This document shows, one piece after another, positions 1 to 8,968 of a DNA stretch of 40,726 nucleotides; within the stretch, counting starts at the first letter, position 1; each line of letters starts with the position of its first letter. The notes beneath the pieces were generated by a model. The model made no database searches and was not told the origin of the DNA. It saw only the letters and a program-made list of their open reading frames with translations. The stretch comes from Dehalococcoidia bacterium (lineage in GTDB: Bacteria; Chloroflexota; Dehalococcoidia; Lucifugimonadales; VXLM01), in assembly GCA_009841605.1 (NCBI GenBank), contig VXLM01000027.1:1-40726 (forward strand), read 5' to 3'. The position numbers and the translations under genes are program-made.

Positions 1-482
1 AACCGACCGTTACCGCGACTCCCGCCCCAACCCCCAGGACCATCCTATCCACGAGCAGCACCGATGCAGAGGCCGCGCCCGATTTCGAGGTCGAGACCTT
101 CGACGGCGAGACTCTGCGCCTCTCCGACCTCAACGGTAAGGTCGTCGTCCTGAACTTCTGGGCATCGTGGTGTCCTCCGTGCCGCTGGGAGATGCCCTTC
201 TTCGAGACCATGTGGCAGGAGTACCGAGACCAGGGCGTCGTGTTCGTTGGCATAGCCATGTCCGATACCCTCGAAAACGTCAAGGCATTCGCCGAGGAGT
301 CCGGCGTCACCTACCCGGTTGGCCTCGACACCACCACTGAGATCGCCCGCGCCTACGAGGTGCTCTCCCTTCCGACCACCTTCTTCATTGGCAAAGACGG
401 AACCATCGAACGTAAACTCACCAGCGCCGCCAACGAGGGACTCCTAAAAGTCTTCCTCCGGGGCCAGCTCCGCCGGCAATAG
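1..482 (+). CDS. TlpA-like thioredoxin-fold protein (5' end cut by window)
   Basis: The reading frame is open from base 3, so the start codon lies left of the window. The visible part is a low-complexity Pro/Thr/Ala/Ser linker (to about base 75) and then a thioredoxin fold of the TlpA/ResA type. The redox motif W-C-P-P-C is seen with its cysteines at 171-173 and 180-182, after V-V-L-N-F-W-A-S. The cis-proline region reads L-S-L-P-T-T-F-F-I, followed by a G-K-D-G turn, both typical of the family. TlpA/ResA proteins are membrane- or lipid-anchored extracytoplasmic thiol reductases used in cytochrome c or protein thiol maintenance. The Pro/Thr linker suggests an N-terminal anchor upstream, but that part is not visible. 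The gene ends 43 bases before the MBL-fold gene and may be cotranscribed with it. Confidence 0.9.
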   Translation, partial: PTVTATPAPTPRTILSTSSTDAEAAPDFEVETFDGETLRLSDLNGKVVVLNFWASWCPPCRWEMPFFETMWQEYRDQGVVFVGIAMSDTLENVKAFAEESGVTYPVGLDTTTEIARAYEVLSLPTTFFIGKDGTIERKLTSAANEGLLKVFLRGQLRRQ

Positions 483-525
483 TCTTTGAAGATATAAGCT
501 CCACTGGCTGCCTTACCGTGCGTCA

Positions 526-1326
526 TTGCCAACGAGAAACCTGTATGCTGAGAGGGTTAGCCAGCCTGAACAGTTCACTTTCTCTCATATCCAAACCATG
601 ATCTTCGGCAAGCCCATACAAGCCGCTCACGGAGTGTTCCAATTCCGCGCCATCGGAGCACGGGTCACCGTGCTGATCGAAGATGGGCGGGCCATCTTGG
701 TCGACACAGGACTACAGGGAAGCCTTATCCCAATAACCGGAGGCTTCAAAGACCTCGGACTCTCCCTCGACCAAATCGACACCATCGTCATCACCCACGC
801 CCACCCCGACCACTGCGGTGGACTCGGCGAGGTGGTCGCCGGAAGAAATATCACTGTCGGCGCGCATCGGGAGGACGCAGAGGTAATCTCAGGCACCAAG
901 ACTGCACCGAATCCGCTACAAAACGAACTGCTTGCCAGGATGGCCGAGCCCGTACTCCCTAAGCTCATGGGAGGCCACGTCCCGGTCGACCTCCGACTCG
1001 AAGACGGCGACATCATCCCCTTCGGCACGGAGGTGAGGATCGTTCACCTCCCTGGACACACCGCAGGAAGTATCGGCCTGTACCTGCCCTCTAAGCGTGT
1101 CATCATTGTGGGCGACGCACTGCAGTACAAGTTCTCGCGGAAGCTCACACCTCCTTCCCACAGGGTCACACAAGACTCCGAAGAGGCGCTTCGTTCGCTC
1201 AAAAAACTCCTCGTTCTCGATTTCGATATCATATGCTTCAGCCACTTCCCGCCCATGCGTAAGAACCCACGTACAGCCCTTCAGAACATGATTCAGGAAT
1301 ACGCCGCCCGACGAGTGACGGTGTAA
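526..1326 (+). CDS. MBL-fold metallohydrolase
   Basis: A 266-residue metallo-beta-lactamase-fold hydrolase, probably cytoplasmic. The dinuclear-metal signature H-A-H-P-D-H is at residues 91-96. The second-shell motif H-L-P-G-H-T-A-G-S supplies His178, the bridging Asp is in V-G-D-A-L near residue 197, and a late His is in S-H-F near residue 240, so the full ligand set is present. The annotated start is a TTG at 526. An in-frame ATG at 598 would give 242 residues and still keep the fold, so the start is uncertain. The family includes glyoxalase II, lactonases and quorum-quenching enzymes, and the substrate cannot be told from sequence. It ends 13 bases before the acyl-adenylating fusion gene, suggesting one operon. 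Confidence 0.85.
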   Translation: MPTRNLYAERVSQPEQFTFSHIQTMIFGKPIQAAHGVFQFRAIGARVTVLIEDGRAILVDTGLQGSLIPITGGFKDLGLSLDQIDTIVITHAHPDHCGGLGEVVAGRNITVGAHREDAEVISGTKTAPNPLQNELLARMAEPVLPKLMGGHVPVDLRLEDGDIIPFGTEVRIVHLPGHTAGSIGLYLPSKRVIIVGDALQYKFSRKLTPPSHRVTQDSEEALRSLKKLLVLDFDIICFSHFPPMRKNPRTALQNMIQEYAARRVTV

Positions 1327-1339
1327 CAAAAGAGCAGCC

Positions 1340-3844
1340 ATGACAACCATCACGACCGACGCCCCCATCGGCAAGACCCTCGTCGATTTCCTTCGCGCGA
1401 TGACTGAAAAGCACGCTTCCCGCGATGCCCTCCTGATAAAGCCGGTGTTCCGGTACCTCCGCTGGACCTACTCCAGCCTCTGGGAAGACTCCGGCAAGGT
1501 CGCTTCACTTCTCCAACAACGCGGCCTCACAAAGGGAGACCAGGTTGTCCTTTGGGGCCCCAACTCTCCCCACTGGGTCCTCATCTTCTTCGGCTGTGTC
1601 CGAGCAGGCGTCGTCGTCATCCCTCTCGATCTGCGAAGCGCCCCCGACTACGTGGAGCGGGTGATCTCCCGCACCGTCCCGAAACTGGCCTTCACTTCCC
1701 GCTTCACTCCGAAGGAAGACGTTGATCTCGATATCCCCGAAATAACCTTTGAGGAGCTTGAAGAAGACATCGTCGACATGCCATCGCCCCAAGAAGTGGA
1801 CATCACTCCCGACGACCTCGTCGAGATCATGTTCACATCCGGCACAACAGGCGACCCTAAGGGCGTCATGCTCACCCACCGGAACCTCACGGCCAACATC
1901 GAGGGCATATCCCAATACATCTCCTGCGACCCATCCAGCAGGCTCCTCTCCATCCTCCCGCTGAGCCACATGTACGAGCAGATGGGCGGCCTCTTCGTCG
2001 CCCTCAACTCCGGCGCGAGCGTCACCTACCCCACGAGCCGTCAACCCACCGTTCTCGCCCGGACGATGCGCGAGCGCAAGATCACTATCCTGTTGCTGGT
2101 TCCCCAGGGACTCGAACTCCTCATGAACGGCATCGAGCGCGAGATAACCCGGCAGGGCAAGAAGGCCCTATGGGACAAGCTACTCAGAATAGCCGAGCGA
2201 ACGCCCTTCCGTCTCCGTCGCGTCCTCTTCCGCCGCGTCCACAAGCAGTTCGGCGGCAAGCTCGACTTCATCGTCTCCGGCGGAGCGGCCCTCGATCCCG
2301 ATCTCGGACGAAAATGGGAGCTGCTCGGCGTCAAGATCGTGCAGGGCTACGGGGCCACCGAGGCCTCACCCGTCATTAGCAACCACGCCATCGAGGAACG
2401 GCGAATCGATTCCACCGGGCGCCCTCTCCCAAACGTCGAGGTTACGATCAGCGACGCCGGCGAGATCCTCGTGCGCGGAGACAACGTCACCCCCGGCTAC
2501 TGGCGCGCGCCCGAAGAGACCGCCGCGGCCTTCGAAGGCGACTGGTACCGCACCGGCGATCTAGGCTACTTCGACGACGAGGGATTCCTGCACATCCAGG
2601 GCCGCCTGAAGGACATGATCGTCCTTCCCAGCGGCCAGAACGTCTTCCCGGAGGACATCCAGGCAGTCCTCACCAAGCACCCGAACGTCACCGACGCTGC
2701 CGTCGTCGGCCTCACCAAGGGCTCCTCCGTCGAGGTCCACGCCGCCCTCATCCTGGATGACCCGGATAACGCCCAGAACGCCGTGTCCTGGACCAACGAA
2801 CAGTTGGCTGAGCAGCAGAGAATCAGAGGTTTCACCGTCTGGCCCGAAGAGGACTTTCCTCGCACTCACACGCTTAAGGTGAAGAAGCGCATCGTGATCG
2901 ATACGATACTTGGCAAGATACAGCCGGAGAACCAGTCCGTGGTAACCTCCGCTGGAACACCCTCAAGCGGAGCAAGAGGCCTGCCTCACATCATCGCTGA
3001 AGTCAGCAAGCGACATGTCGACGACATCACGCCCGATGCTACTCTCGGAGACGACCTCGACCTCGATTCCCTCGGACGAGTCGAGCTTCTCTCGGCTATC
3101 GAGGCCGAGATGGGCGTATACATGGACGAAAGTCAGTTAGATCAGGACACGACCGTCAAACACCTGACCGACCTCGTCGAGGAGGGATCGAAGAACCCGC
3201 CCATGATGAGCTTCCCCGCGTGGGGTATGCGCTGGTGGTGCCGCATCCTGCGTGGCTTCCTCCAACGGGCCGTCATCTTCCCCATCGTCAGCCTGCCCTA
3301 CAGCCTCAAGATATCCGGTCGCGAGCGCCTCGAAGGAGTGACAGGCCCCGTCCTTTTCGCATCCAACCACAGCCTCGGACTCGATAACCCTCTTATCATC
3401 AAGGCCATCCCCAACAGCCTCCGACGCCGCATGGCCATAGCAGGAGCCGCCCAGCTTTGGAAGAACCCCATCTTTTGGCTCATGAACCCCCTGCTGGGCA
3501 ACGGCTTTCCTCTCGCAAGGGAAGGCGCCGTCCGCCCCAGCCTCGAGAACATGGGCAAGATCATCGACGACGGCTGGTCAGTACTCATCTACCCCGAAGG
3601 CGAGCTCACCATCGGAGGTCCCATCAAACCCTTCATGAGCGGTGCAGGTCTCGTCGCCGTTGAGGGCCGCCTTCCCGTTGTCCCCCTCCGCCTCCACATC
3701 CACAAGCTGGGATTCCCCTCGCGCTTTCCCATCCTCCCTCGAGGAAACGTAGAAATCCGTATCGGCGAGCCCCTTCTCCTGTCACCCGACACCGACTATC
3801 AGAACGCCACGACTGCCATCGAAAACGCCGTCAAGTCGCTATAG
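1340..3844 (+). CDS. Trifunctional fusion: acyl-CoA/ACP synthetase, acyl carrier domain, PlsC acyltransferase
   Basis: An 834-residue fusion. Residues 1-530 form an ANL adenylating enzyme: the AMP-binding loop T-S-G-T-T-G-D-P-K-G starts near residue 165, followed by Y-G-A-T-E, Y-R-T-G-D and the hinge G-R-L-K-D. Residues 545-630 form a phosphopantetheine carrier domain with D-L-D-S-L-G-R-V-E, where Ser577 is the expected attachment residue. Residues 645-834 are a PlsC-type acyltransferase with N-H-S-L-G-L-D (His677, Asp682) and the Y-P-E-G-E motif near 751-755. E. coli Aas joins the same two activities in the opposite order and without an internal carrier domain. The likely job is to activate a fatty acid, load it on the built-in carrier and transfer it to a lysophospholipid. 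The acyl substrate and acceptor are inferred. An ATG start follows the MBL gene closely. Confidence 0.9.
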   Translation: MTTITTDAPIGKTLVDFLRAMTEKHASRDALLIKPVFRYLRWTYSSLWEDSGKVASLLQQRGLTKGDQVVLWGPNSPHWVLIFFGCVRAGVVVIPLDLRSAPDYVERVISRTVPKLAFTSRFTPKEDVDLDIPEITFEELEEDIVDMPSPQEVDITPDDLVEIMFTSGTTGDPKGVMLTHRNLTANIEGISQYISCDPSSRLLSILPLSHMYEQMGGLFVALNSGASVTYPTSRQPTVLARTMRERKITILLLVPQGLELLMNGIEREITRQGKKALWDKLLRIAERTPFRLRRVLFRRVHKQFGGKLDFIVSGGAALDPDLGRKWELLGVKIVQGYGATEASPVISNHAIEERRIDSTGRPLPNVEVTISDAGEILVRGDNVTPGYWRAPEETAAAFEGDWYRTGDLGYFDDEGFLHIQGRLKDMIVLPSGQNVFPEDIQAVLTKHPNVTDAAVVGLTKGSSVEVHAALILDDPDNAQNAVSWTNEQLAEQQRIRGFTVWPEEDFPRTHTLKVKKRIVIDTILGKIQPENQSVVTSAGTPSSGARGLPHIIAEVSKRHVDDITPDATLGDDLDLDSLGRVELLSAIEAEMGVYMDESQLDQDTTVKHLTDLVEEGSKNPPMMSFPAWGMRWWCRILRGFLQRAVIFPIVSLPYSLKISGRERLEGVTGPVLFASNHSLGLDNPLIIKAIPNSLRRRMAIAGAAQLWKNPIFWLMNPLLGNGFPLAREGAVRPSLENMGKIIDDGWSVLIYPEGELTIGGPIKPFMSGAGLVAVEGRLPVVPLRLHIHKLGFPSRFPILPRGNVEIRIGEPLLLSPDTDYQNATTAIENAVKSL

Positions 3845-3868
3845 CGCTTTCCTAAACGTACAAAACCG

Positions 3869-4294
3869 ATGGAATCCTGCGTCTTCTGCAAAATCAGCGC
3901 TGGAGCGATGCCGGCCAGTTGGGTCTATCGGGACCAGACCATAATGGCGTTCATGGACATCCAGCCCGTCAACCAAGGGCACACCCTGCTCGTCCCAACT
4001 GCCCATGCTCCGCACATTGCTGACTTGGACAACTCAACAACCACCCGTCTCTTCGCGCTCGCCCGCCGGATCACGAGAACGCTGTACAAAACCCTCGAAT
4101 GCGATGGTGTCAACTGGCTTGTCGCCGACGGAGAAGCCGCCGGCCAAGAGGTATTCCACTTCCATCTCCACCTCATCCCTCGCCACCACAACGATGGCTT
4201 CGGCTTCCGCTTCCCTGACGACTACGGCGACCTCCCGACACGTCAAGTCCTCGACCGTACCGCCCGTGCAATCAGAGACAGAGTCGAACCGTAA
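3869..4294 (+). CDS. HIT family protein (histidine-triad nucleotide hydrolase)
   Basis: A 141-residue cytoplasmic HIT protein. The histidine triad H-F-H-L-H-L-I-P-R is at residues 97-105 (His97, His99, His101, with the middle one expected to carry out nucleophilic attack). The N-terminal C-V-F-C-K-I pattern supplies the cysteines often seen as part of a zinc site in Hint/Fhit-like bacterial members. HIT proteins hydrolyse nucleotide phosphoramidates or dinucleoside polyphosphates. It lies 24 bases after the fusion gene on the same strand, so it may be the last gene of that operon, although the function is not obviously lipid-related. Length is normal for the family. Confidence 0.92.
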   Translation: MESCVFCKISAGAMPASWVYRDQTIMAFMDIQPVNQGHTLLVPTAHAPHIADLDNSTTTRLFALARRITRTLYKTLECDGVNWLVADGEAAGQEVFHFHLHLIPRHHNDGFGFRFPDDYGDLPTRQVLDRTARAIRDRVEP

Positions 4295-4347
4295 CCGCCT
4301 GATCCGTGTCGTCCACAGACTCACACCTATCGACCGCCCAATTTCCC

Positions 4348-4377
4348 TAGACCCTGCTCCACTCGGTAAGCTATACT
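4348..4377 (+). promoter_or_regulatory. Candidate promoter of tRNA-Ala
   Basis: A TAGACC hexamer (4348-4353) lies 18 bases before TATACT (4372-4377), close to the sigma-70-type -35 and -10 consensus. The -10 box ends 20 bases before the mature tRNA 5' end, which suits a short leader. Confidence 0.45.
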
Positions 4378-4397
4378 GAAACCCTCACCCGCCTTGT

Positions 4398-4473
4398 GGG
4401 GATATAGCTCAACTGGGAGAGCGCGGCGTTCGCAATGCCGAGGTTGGGGGTTCGAGTCCCCCTATCTCCACCA
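4398..4473 (+). tRNA. tRNA-Ala (anticodon CGC), CCA encoded
   Basis: A complete cloverleaf can be folded by eye. The acceptor stem is GGGGATA/TATCTCC with one G-T pair, and the D stem is GCTC/GAGC. The anticodon stem is CGGCG/TGCCG with loop TTCGCAA, giving anticodon CGC at positions 34-36, which reads GCG alanine codons. The T stem GGGGG/CCCCC encloses TTCGAGT. The discriminator is A at 4470 and the CCA tail is encoded at 4471-4473. The length is 76 bases. No intron. Confidence 0.95.
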
Positions 4474-4492
4474 GACTTGACAGAATCGAGAA

Positions 4493-4525
4493 CTTTCACT
4501 TTGTGGCTCAGGCTAAAAGTGAAAG
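4493..4525. other. 10-bp perfect inverted repeat after tRNA-Ala
   Basis: CTTTCACTTT (4493-4502) and AAAGTGAAAG (4516-4525) are exact reverse complements separated by 13 bases. The site starts 20 bases after the tRNA 3' end and lies between it and the oppositely oriented cadherin gene. No T-run follows on either strand, so it is not a classical intrinsic terminator. It could be a weak terminator, a processing hairpin or a protein-binding palindrome. Confidence 0.55.
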
Positions 4526-4636
4526 CTGATGTGGAACGGTCCAGCTAGACGTCGAACGAAGGTAGCCTCCCAAGGCCGCCGAACAGAGTTCACGCCCCAC
4601 TCACAGCTGGTCTGTAAGGAAACTCCCACGTCGGGC

Positions 4637-7600
4637 TTATCCCGTGATCACAGTTATCACCGGAGGGTCGTCCACATCGGTAACGTTGATAGTCACCTGT
4701 ATGCTGTCCATGGCGCCAAACGGGTCGGTAGCAGTCACCACCACGGTGTAACTGCTCCTGGCCTCATAGTTCAGGGGAGCTTCAGTCTTCAGCTGGCCAT
4801 CGTTCCTCCCTATTCGGAAGAACTCGGCGTCCGGACCGCCCAAGGTGTAGATCAGTAAATCATCATCCTCGTCCTGGGCCCTGACCGGGTCTCCGATGTT
4901 CCGCCCAGTCTCAGTGTTGTCTGCAGTGTCCTCCGCCACTTCCCGGGTCGTCCTGTCGGACTGGTCGCCCTCGGTGTTGAAGTCCTGGTCGGGGAACACG
5001 GGTGGGGCATTGACGAACCCGCTGTCCGATTCCGGATCAGTGTCAAACGAACCGTGTCGTCCTACTGGGACTTCCAGCACTCCCGTTGCCATGTCCTGAG
5101 CGCGACCAACGTTGTCGATGTAGTACGCCGTCGCCCGCAGACACCTGTTCACGTCGGTCGCCTTAGGAGCGTAGACCGCAGACGTGACTCCTGCTATTGG
5201 GGTCCAGCGCTCTTCGTCAACGGCAGCAATGCCGGGCGTGTCAGGGTCGTCCTCGCACTCCCGCGACGGCACGCCCCTGTGCACCGTAACCTCTTCGGAC
5301 AGTTCCCACACCCACTTTCTGGTCGTCACACCGCCGTCGTCGTCGCTGACCGTGGCATGTATCTCGACGCCTACCTCCGGCTGCCTCTGGGATAGGACCA
5401 CCGCCCCGGCGTCCTCTCCGTCCTCCACCTCGACGATCACATCCAGGGTGGTCGACAGCCTGCGAGCACCGTCACCGGAGTGGGCCTCGATGGTTATCGA
5501 ATAGGAGCTCTGGTTTTCGAAATCGGGCTCGTGACCCGTTCTGAAGACCAGCATACCATCGCTGTCGAAGGCAAAGTCATCGCCGTCAGGGCCCGACACC
5601 GAGTACGTGTAGGTGGTGTCGTCATAGCCGTCAGGGCCGGTGACGATGCCATCCTGGTCGGTGACGGCGTAGGTAGAGGCATCGATGGGATCGCCGCTAT
5701 GCTCAACCGTGATGACCGGCATGTCCTCGTTCACCTTCTCCACTACGCTCAGCAGCGTCGGCGCGTCATCATCGAAGGCAGGGGGCTCGTTCACCTCGGT
5801 GACCGTCACGATAACGTTCACTATGGATTCGGCGGTCGACGGGTCGCTTGCCCTCACCCGAAGGACGTACTCGCTGTTGTCTGCCTCGTCGGCATCCTCA
5901 TCAGCAGGCAGGGCGGGGGCCTCGGTCAGATCCGTCGAGTCCTCGTCTTCGATCTCGCCGGGGTCCGCGCCCAGCTCCTTGCCGACCCTTATCTGGCCTG
6001 TGAGGCTGTCGATGGTGAAGCGCGCGTCACCGTCGTCGTCCAGGTCGGGGGTGTACAGCAGCTCGTACAACAGGATGTCCTGGTCGGCGTCCGTCGCCGA
6101 TACCGGATCGCCTATGGGCAAACCCACCGTCGCAGTCTCGGCGATGAACCGCGCGATGTCGATGTAGCGGGTGGACTCATCGTCATCCTGACTGACGAAG
6201 GAGGGAGCCGCATTGGCCGGGGACCTCGCCTCCACCCGGTTGGCGCTCACCGCCCGGACGGTCTTGCCGGAGCCGAACTTGTCGGAATAGGTTACCGTCG
6301 CACGCAGGTACATATCCACATCGCCCTCCGCCGGCCTCCGCTGCGGCTCTGACGCTCCCTCTATGCGAGTCCATCTCCTTCCGTCTTCGGACCTAGCCCA
6401 CTGCCACTTCTCGTCCGTCACCCCGTCATCCTCGTCCCACAGGGTGGCCGACAGCGGCCTGTCGACTTGGGGTTGCGGCCTGTCTACGCTCACCGTGCCG
6501 GTATCGTCCACGTCCGTCACCGTCACGGTCACGTTGCGCGTGCCGCCGGCGGCTTCAACGGTCACCCGGTATACGTTCCTTGACGACAGCAAAGTGCTGT
6601 CGGACGCAGACTGCGGGTCCTCGTAGTTGGGGGGTTCTCTGAAGGCTAGAACGCCTTTGTCGATGGTGAACAGGTCGTCGTCTCGCCCGCTTACAGACCA
6701 CCTGATGACATGATCTCCCTCATCATCGAATGCCGTGAAGGACGCTACAGGGGCCGTGCCGTTCTCTGCGTAGCGTACCGAGCTGACGCCGGTTATGCGC
6801 ACCGGGTCGTGTACGTCAATGACGTTGATGGTCACCTGTATGCTGTCCGCGGCTCCAGAGGGATCGGTGGCGGTCACCACCACGGCATATCTGTTTCTGA
6901 CCTCGAAGTTCAGGGAAGTCTTCGTCTTGAGCTGGCCGTCGTTCCTCGAAATGCTGAAGAAGGTGGCGTCCTCACCGCCTAGGGTGTAGATCAGCAGCTT
7001 GTCGTCTTCGTCGAATGCGCTGACCGGGCTCCCGATGCTCTCCTCCGGCTCCTCGTTCTCCTCGATCTTCCGGCTCGTCCTGTCCGATTGGTCTCCCGGC
7101 GAGTTCAAGTCCTGGTCCACGAACCTCGGAGCGGCATTTGCGAGCCTCCTGCTCTGTACGGGAGCTTCGAATACTCCCACTGCCTCGTCGTCCTGATCGG
7201 TCGGATTCTCTATGTTGTCGGTGTAGATCACTCTCGCTCTCAGGCACCTGTTCACTTCAGCCGGTTTTGGGGTGTAGGCCGACGTCGAAGCCTCATTTAT
7301 CGTGGTCCAGCTGAGTGGATCAACGACATTCAAGGGCGTGTCGAGGTCTTCCCTGCACTCGGCCGATGGGACGCCTTCCTCATCCACCGTGATCTCGGCC
7401 GACAGCTCCCACACCCACCTGCTGATCCTCATGCCGCCGTCGGGGTCGCTGGGCGTGGCATGTACCTCGATACCGACCTGTGGCTGCCTCTGGGACAGCG
7501 CCACTTCTCCGGAGTCTTCCGCGTCCACCACCTCGACGGTCACATCCAGAGAGACCGATCGCCCCCCGGAGCGGGCCGCTATGGTGATCGAGTACGAACT

Positions 7601-8800
7601 CTGCACTTCGAAATTGGGCTCGTGGTCAGCCTTGAATTTCAGGACGTCGCTGACGAACCCAAAGACCTCGCGGTCGTCACCCGTCACCGAGTATGAAACA
7701 CTGGTGACGGCTCCGTCCTGGTCGGTGACGGCGAAGGTGTCAGCATCAACCGGGGCACCGCTGTCTCCAACCGTGATGACGGGTGGGTCCGCAATCTCCA
7801 CCACCTTCAGCAGCGTCGGTACGTCCTCATCGAAGGCAGGTGGCTCGTTCACGTTGGTGACCCTGACGATGACGTTCACCGTGGCCGAGGCGGTCGACGG
7901 GTCGCTCACCCTCACCCGCAGGACATACTCGCTGTTGTCGGCGTCGCCGGCATCCTCATTTTCAGGCAGCGCGGGGTCGCCGGACAGGGTTGTCGCCTCG
8001 TCTTCCTTCTCCCCGTCGTCTGCTCCCAGCACCTTGCCGACCCTTATCTGACCGGAGAGGCTGTCGATGGTGAACCGCGCGCCGCCGCCGTCATCCTCCA
8101 GGTCAGGGGTGTCCAGCAGTTCGTAGTACAGGATGTCGGCGTCGGCGTCCGTCGCCGATACCCGTCGGCCTATGGGCCTGCCCACAGCCGTGTTCTCGCG
8201 GACTGTCAGGGTTAGGGTGGTGACTACATCTCCTCTCCGGTCCACGAAGCCGGGAGCGGCATTGGACAGGGTCCTCGGCTCCACAGGTCTAGCGGTCACC
8301 GCCGAGGCCGTCTTGCCGGGGCCGAACTTATCAGAGTAGGTAACGATAGCGCGCAGGTACATGCCCTCGTCCGTCTCGTCCGGACTCCGCCGCGGCGATG
8401 TCGCTCCGTCTATATCGGTCCAAGTAATTCCATTATCGGACCGCGCCCACTGCCACCTCTGGACAGCCACCCCCTCGTCCTCGTCCCACAGGCTGGCTTC
8501 AATGGGCCTGTCGACTTGCGGCTGCGGCCTGTCGATGCTCGCCGTTCCGACATCGTCCACGTCCGTTACCGTCACGACAACATCGTGCGTCCCGCCGTTG
8601 GCTTCCACAGTCACACTGTACACGTTCCCCCCCTGAGCGGACTGCGGGTCCTCGTAGTTCGGGGGATCTCTGAAGCTCACCACACCCTCATCGATGGAGA
8701 ACAAAGCGGAATCGGGACCGCTCAGCGACCACTCGATGGGGTCTCCGTCCTGGTCATAGGCAGTGAAGGTGCCCACTGGACCCGTTCCGTTCTCGGCGAA
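4637..8800 (-). repeat. Two tandem ~2028-bp coding superunits inside the cadherin-like gene
   Basis: The A-E-N-G-T repeat start is encoded at about 8800 and again at about 6772. The Asn codons of the two copies are at 8789-8791 and 6761-6763, exactly 2028 bases (676 codons) apart. Domain order in both copies is the same: cadherin, Ig-like with P-Q-P-Q-V-D-R-P, cadherin with N-A-A-P, cadherin ending N-V-N-E-P-P-A-F or its equivalent, Ig-like with L-S-Q-R-Q-P, then cadherin ending V-T-I-N-V. The copies have diverged, so the duplication is not recent. Confidence 0.85.
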
Positions 8801-8968
8801 GTCTATGAAGGAGTCGGCTGTCTGCGCATATGCCGGATGGCCAAAGGGAGCACCGGGGACCGAAACCACGAGCAGCATGATGATCAGAGAGATCGCTGCG
8901 AGCCGGGAATCCCCATAGGGAAGATTCCCCAAGTTCCAATGACAAGGAAGACGGGTTGGTAGTCTCAT
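4637..8968 (-). CDS. Secreted cadherin-like/Ig-like repeat protein with duplicated superunit
   Basis: A 1443-residue extracellular protein. I place the start at the ATG whose complement is at 8966-8968, because about 20 residues on comes a hydrophobic stretch and then an A-Y-A-Q signal-peptidase-like site. The open frame continues up to 9073 but adds no signal-like sequence. After the signal, cadherin-type beta-sandwich repeats alternate with Ig-like repeats. Cadherin repeats show A-E-N-G start patterns, D-x-D-G/D-E-D-D calcium sites and ends such as T-V-T-D-V-D-D. Ig-like repeats show W-x-W-x-R-S and Y-L-R-A-x-V-T-Y-S-D. The whole set is present twice in tandem with a 676-residue period. Such proteins are calcium-stabilised adhesins or surface scaffolds. 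No LPXTG, membrane helix or type IX-like tail is seen, and the frame stops right after the last cadherin strand. Confidence 0.88.
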   Translation of the reverse strand: MRLPTRLPCHWNLGNLPYGDSRLAAISLIIMLLVVSVPGAPFGHPAYAQTADSFIDFAENGTGPVGTFTAYDQDGDPIEWSLSGPDSALFSIDEGVVSFRDPPNYEDPQSAQGGNVYSVTVEANGGTHDVVVTVTDVDDVGTASIDRPQPQVDRPIEASLWDEDEGVAVQRWQWARSDNGITWTDIDGATSPRRSPDETDEGMYLRAIVTYSDKFGPGKTASAVTARPVEPRTLSNAAPGFVDRRGDVVTTLTLTVRENTAVGRPIGRRVSATDADADILYYELLDTPDLEDDGGGARFTIDSLSGQIRVGKVLGADDGEKEDEATTLSGDPALPENEDAGDADNSEYVLRVRVSDPSTASATVNVIVRVTNVNEPPAFDEDVPTLLKVVEIADPPVITVGDSGAPVDADTFAVTDQDGAVTSVSYSVTGDDREVFGFVSDVLKFKADHEPNFEVQSSYSITIAARSGGRSVSLDVTVEVVDAEDSGEVALSQRQPQVGIEVHATPSDPDGGMRISRWVWELSAEITVDEEGVPSAECREDLDTPLNVVDPLSWTTINEASTSAYTPKPAEVNRCLRARVIYTDNIENPTDQDDEAVGVFEAPVQSRRLANAAPRFVDQDLNSPGDQSDRTSRKIEENEEPEESIGSPVSAFDEDDKLLIYTLGGEDATFFSISRNDGQLKTKTSLNFEVRNRYAVVVTATDPSGAADSIQVTINVIDVHDPVRITGVSSVRYAENGTAPVASFTAFDDEGDHVIRWSVSGRDDDLFTIDKGVLAFREPPNYEDPQSASDSTLLSSRNVYRVTVEAAGGTRNVTVTVTDVDDTGTVSVDRPQPQVDRPLSATLWDEDDGVTDEKWQWARSEDGRRWTRIEGASEPQRRPAEGDVDMYLRATVTYSDKFGSGKTVRAVSANRVEARSPANAAPSFVSQDDDESTRYIDIARFIAETATVGLPIGDPVSATDADQDILLYELLYTPDLDDDGDARFTIDSLTGQIRVGKELGADPGEIEDEDSTDLTEAPALPADEDADEADNSEYVLRVRASDPSTAESIVNVIVTVTEVNEPPAFDDDAPTLLSVVEKVNEDMPVITVEHSGDPIDASTYAVTDQDGIVTGPDGYDDTTYTYSVSGPDGDDFAFDSDGMLVFRTGHEPDFENQSSYSITIEAHSGDGARRLSTTLDVIVEVEDGEDAGAVVLSQRQPEVGVEIHATVSDDDGGVTTRKWVWELSEEVTVHRGVPSRECEDDPDTPGIAAVDEERWTPIAGVTSAVYAPKATDVNRCLRATAYYIDNVGRAQDMATGVLEVPVGRHGSFDTDPESDSGFVNAPPVFPDQDFNTEGDQSDRTTREVAEDTADNTETGRNIGDPVRAQDEDDDLLIYTLGGPDAEFFRIGRNDGQLKTEAPLNYEARSSYTVVVTATDPFGAMDSIQVTINVTDVDDPPVITVITG

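Noticed and set aside
5480-6352. 290-codon plus-strand frame opposite the cadherin-like gene
   Set aside because: It is compositionally odd (Val/Arg/Gly-rich), has no family motif, and the minus-strand frame has clear cadherin motifs throughout.
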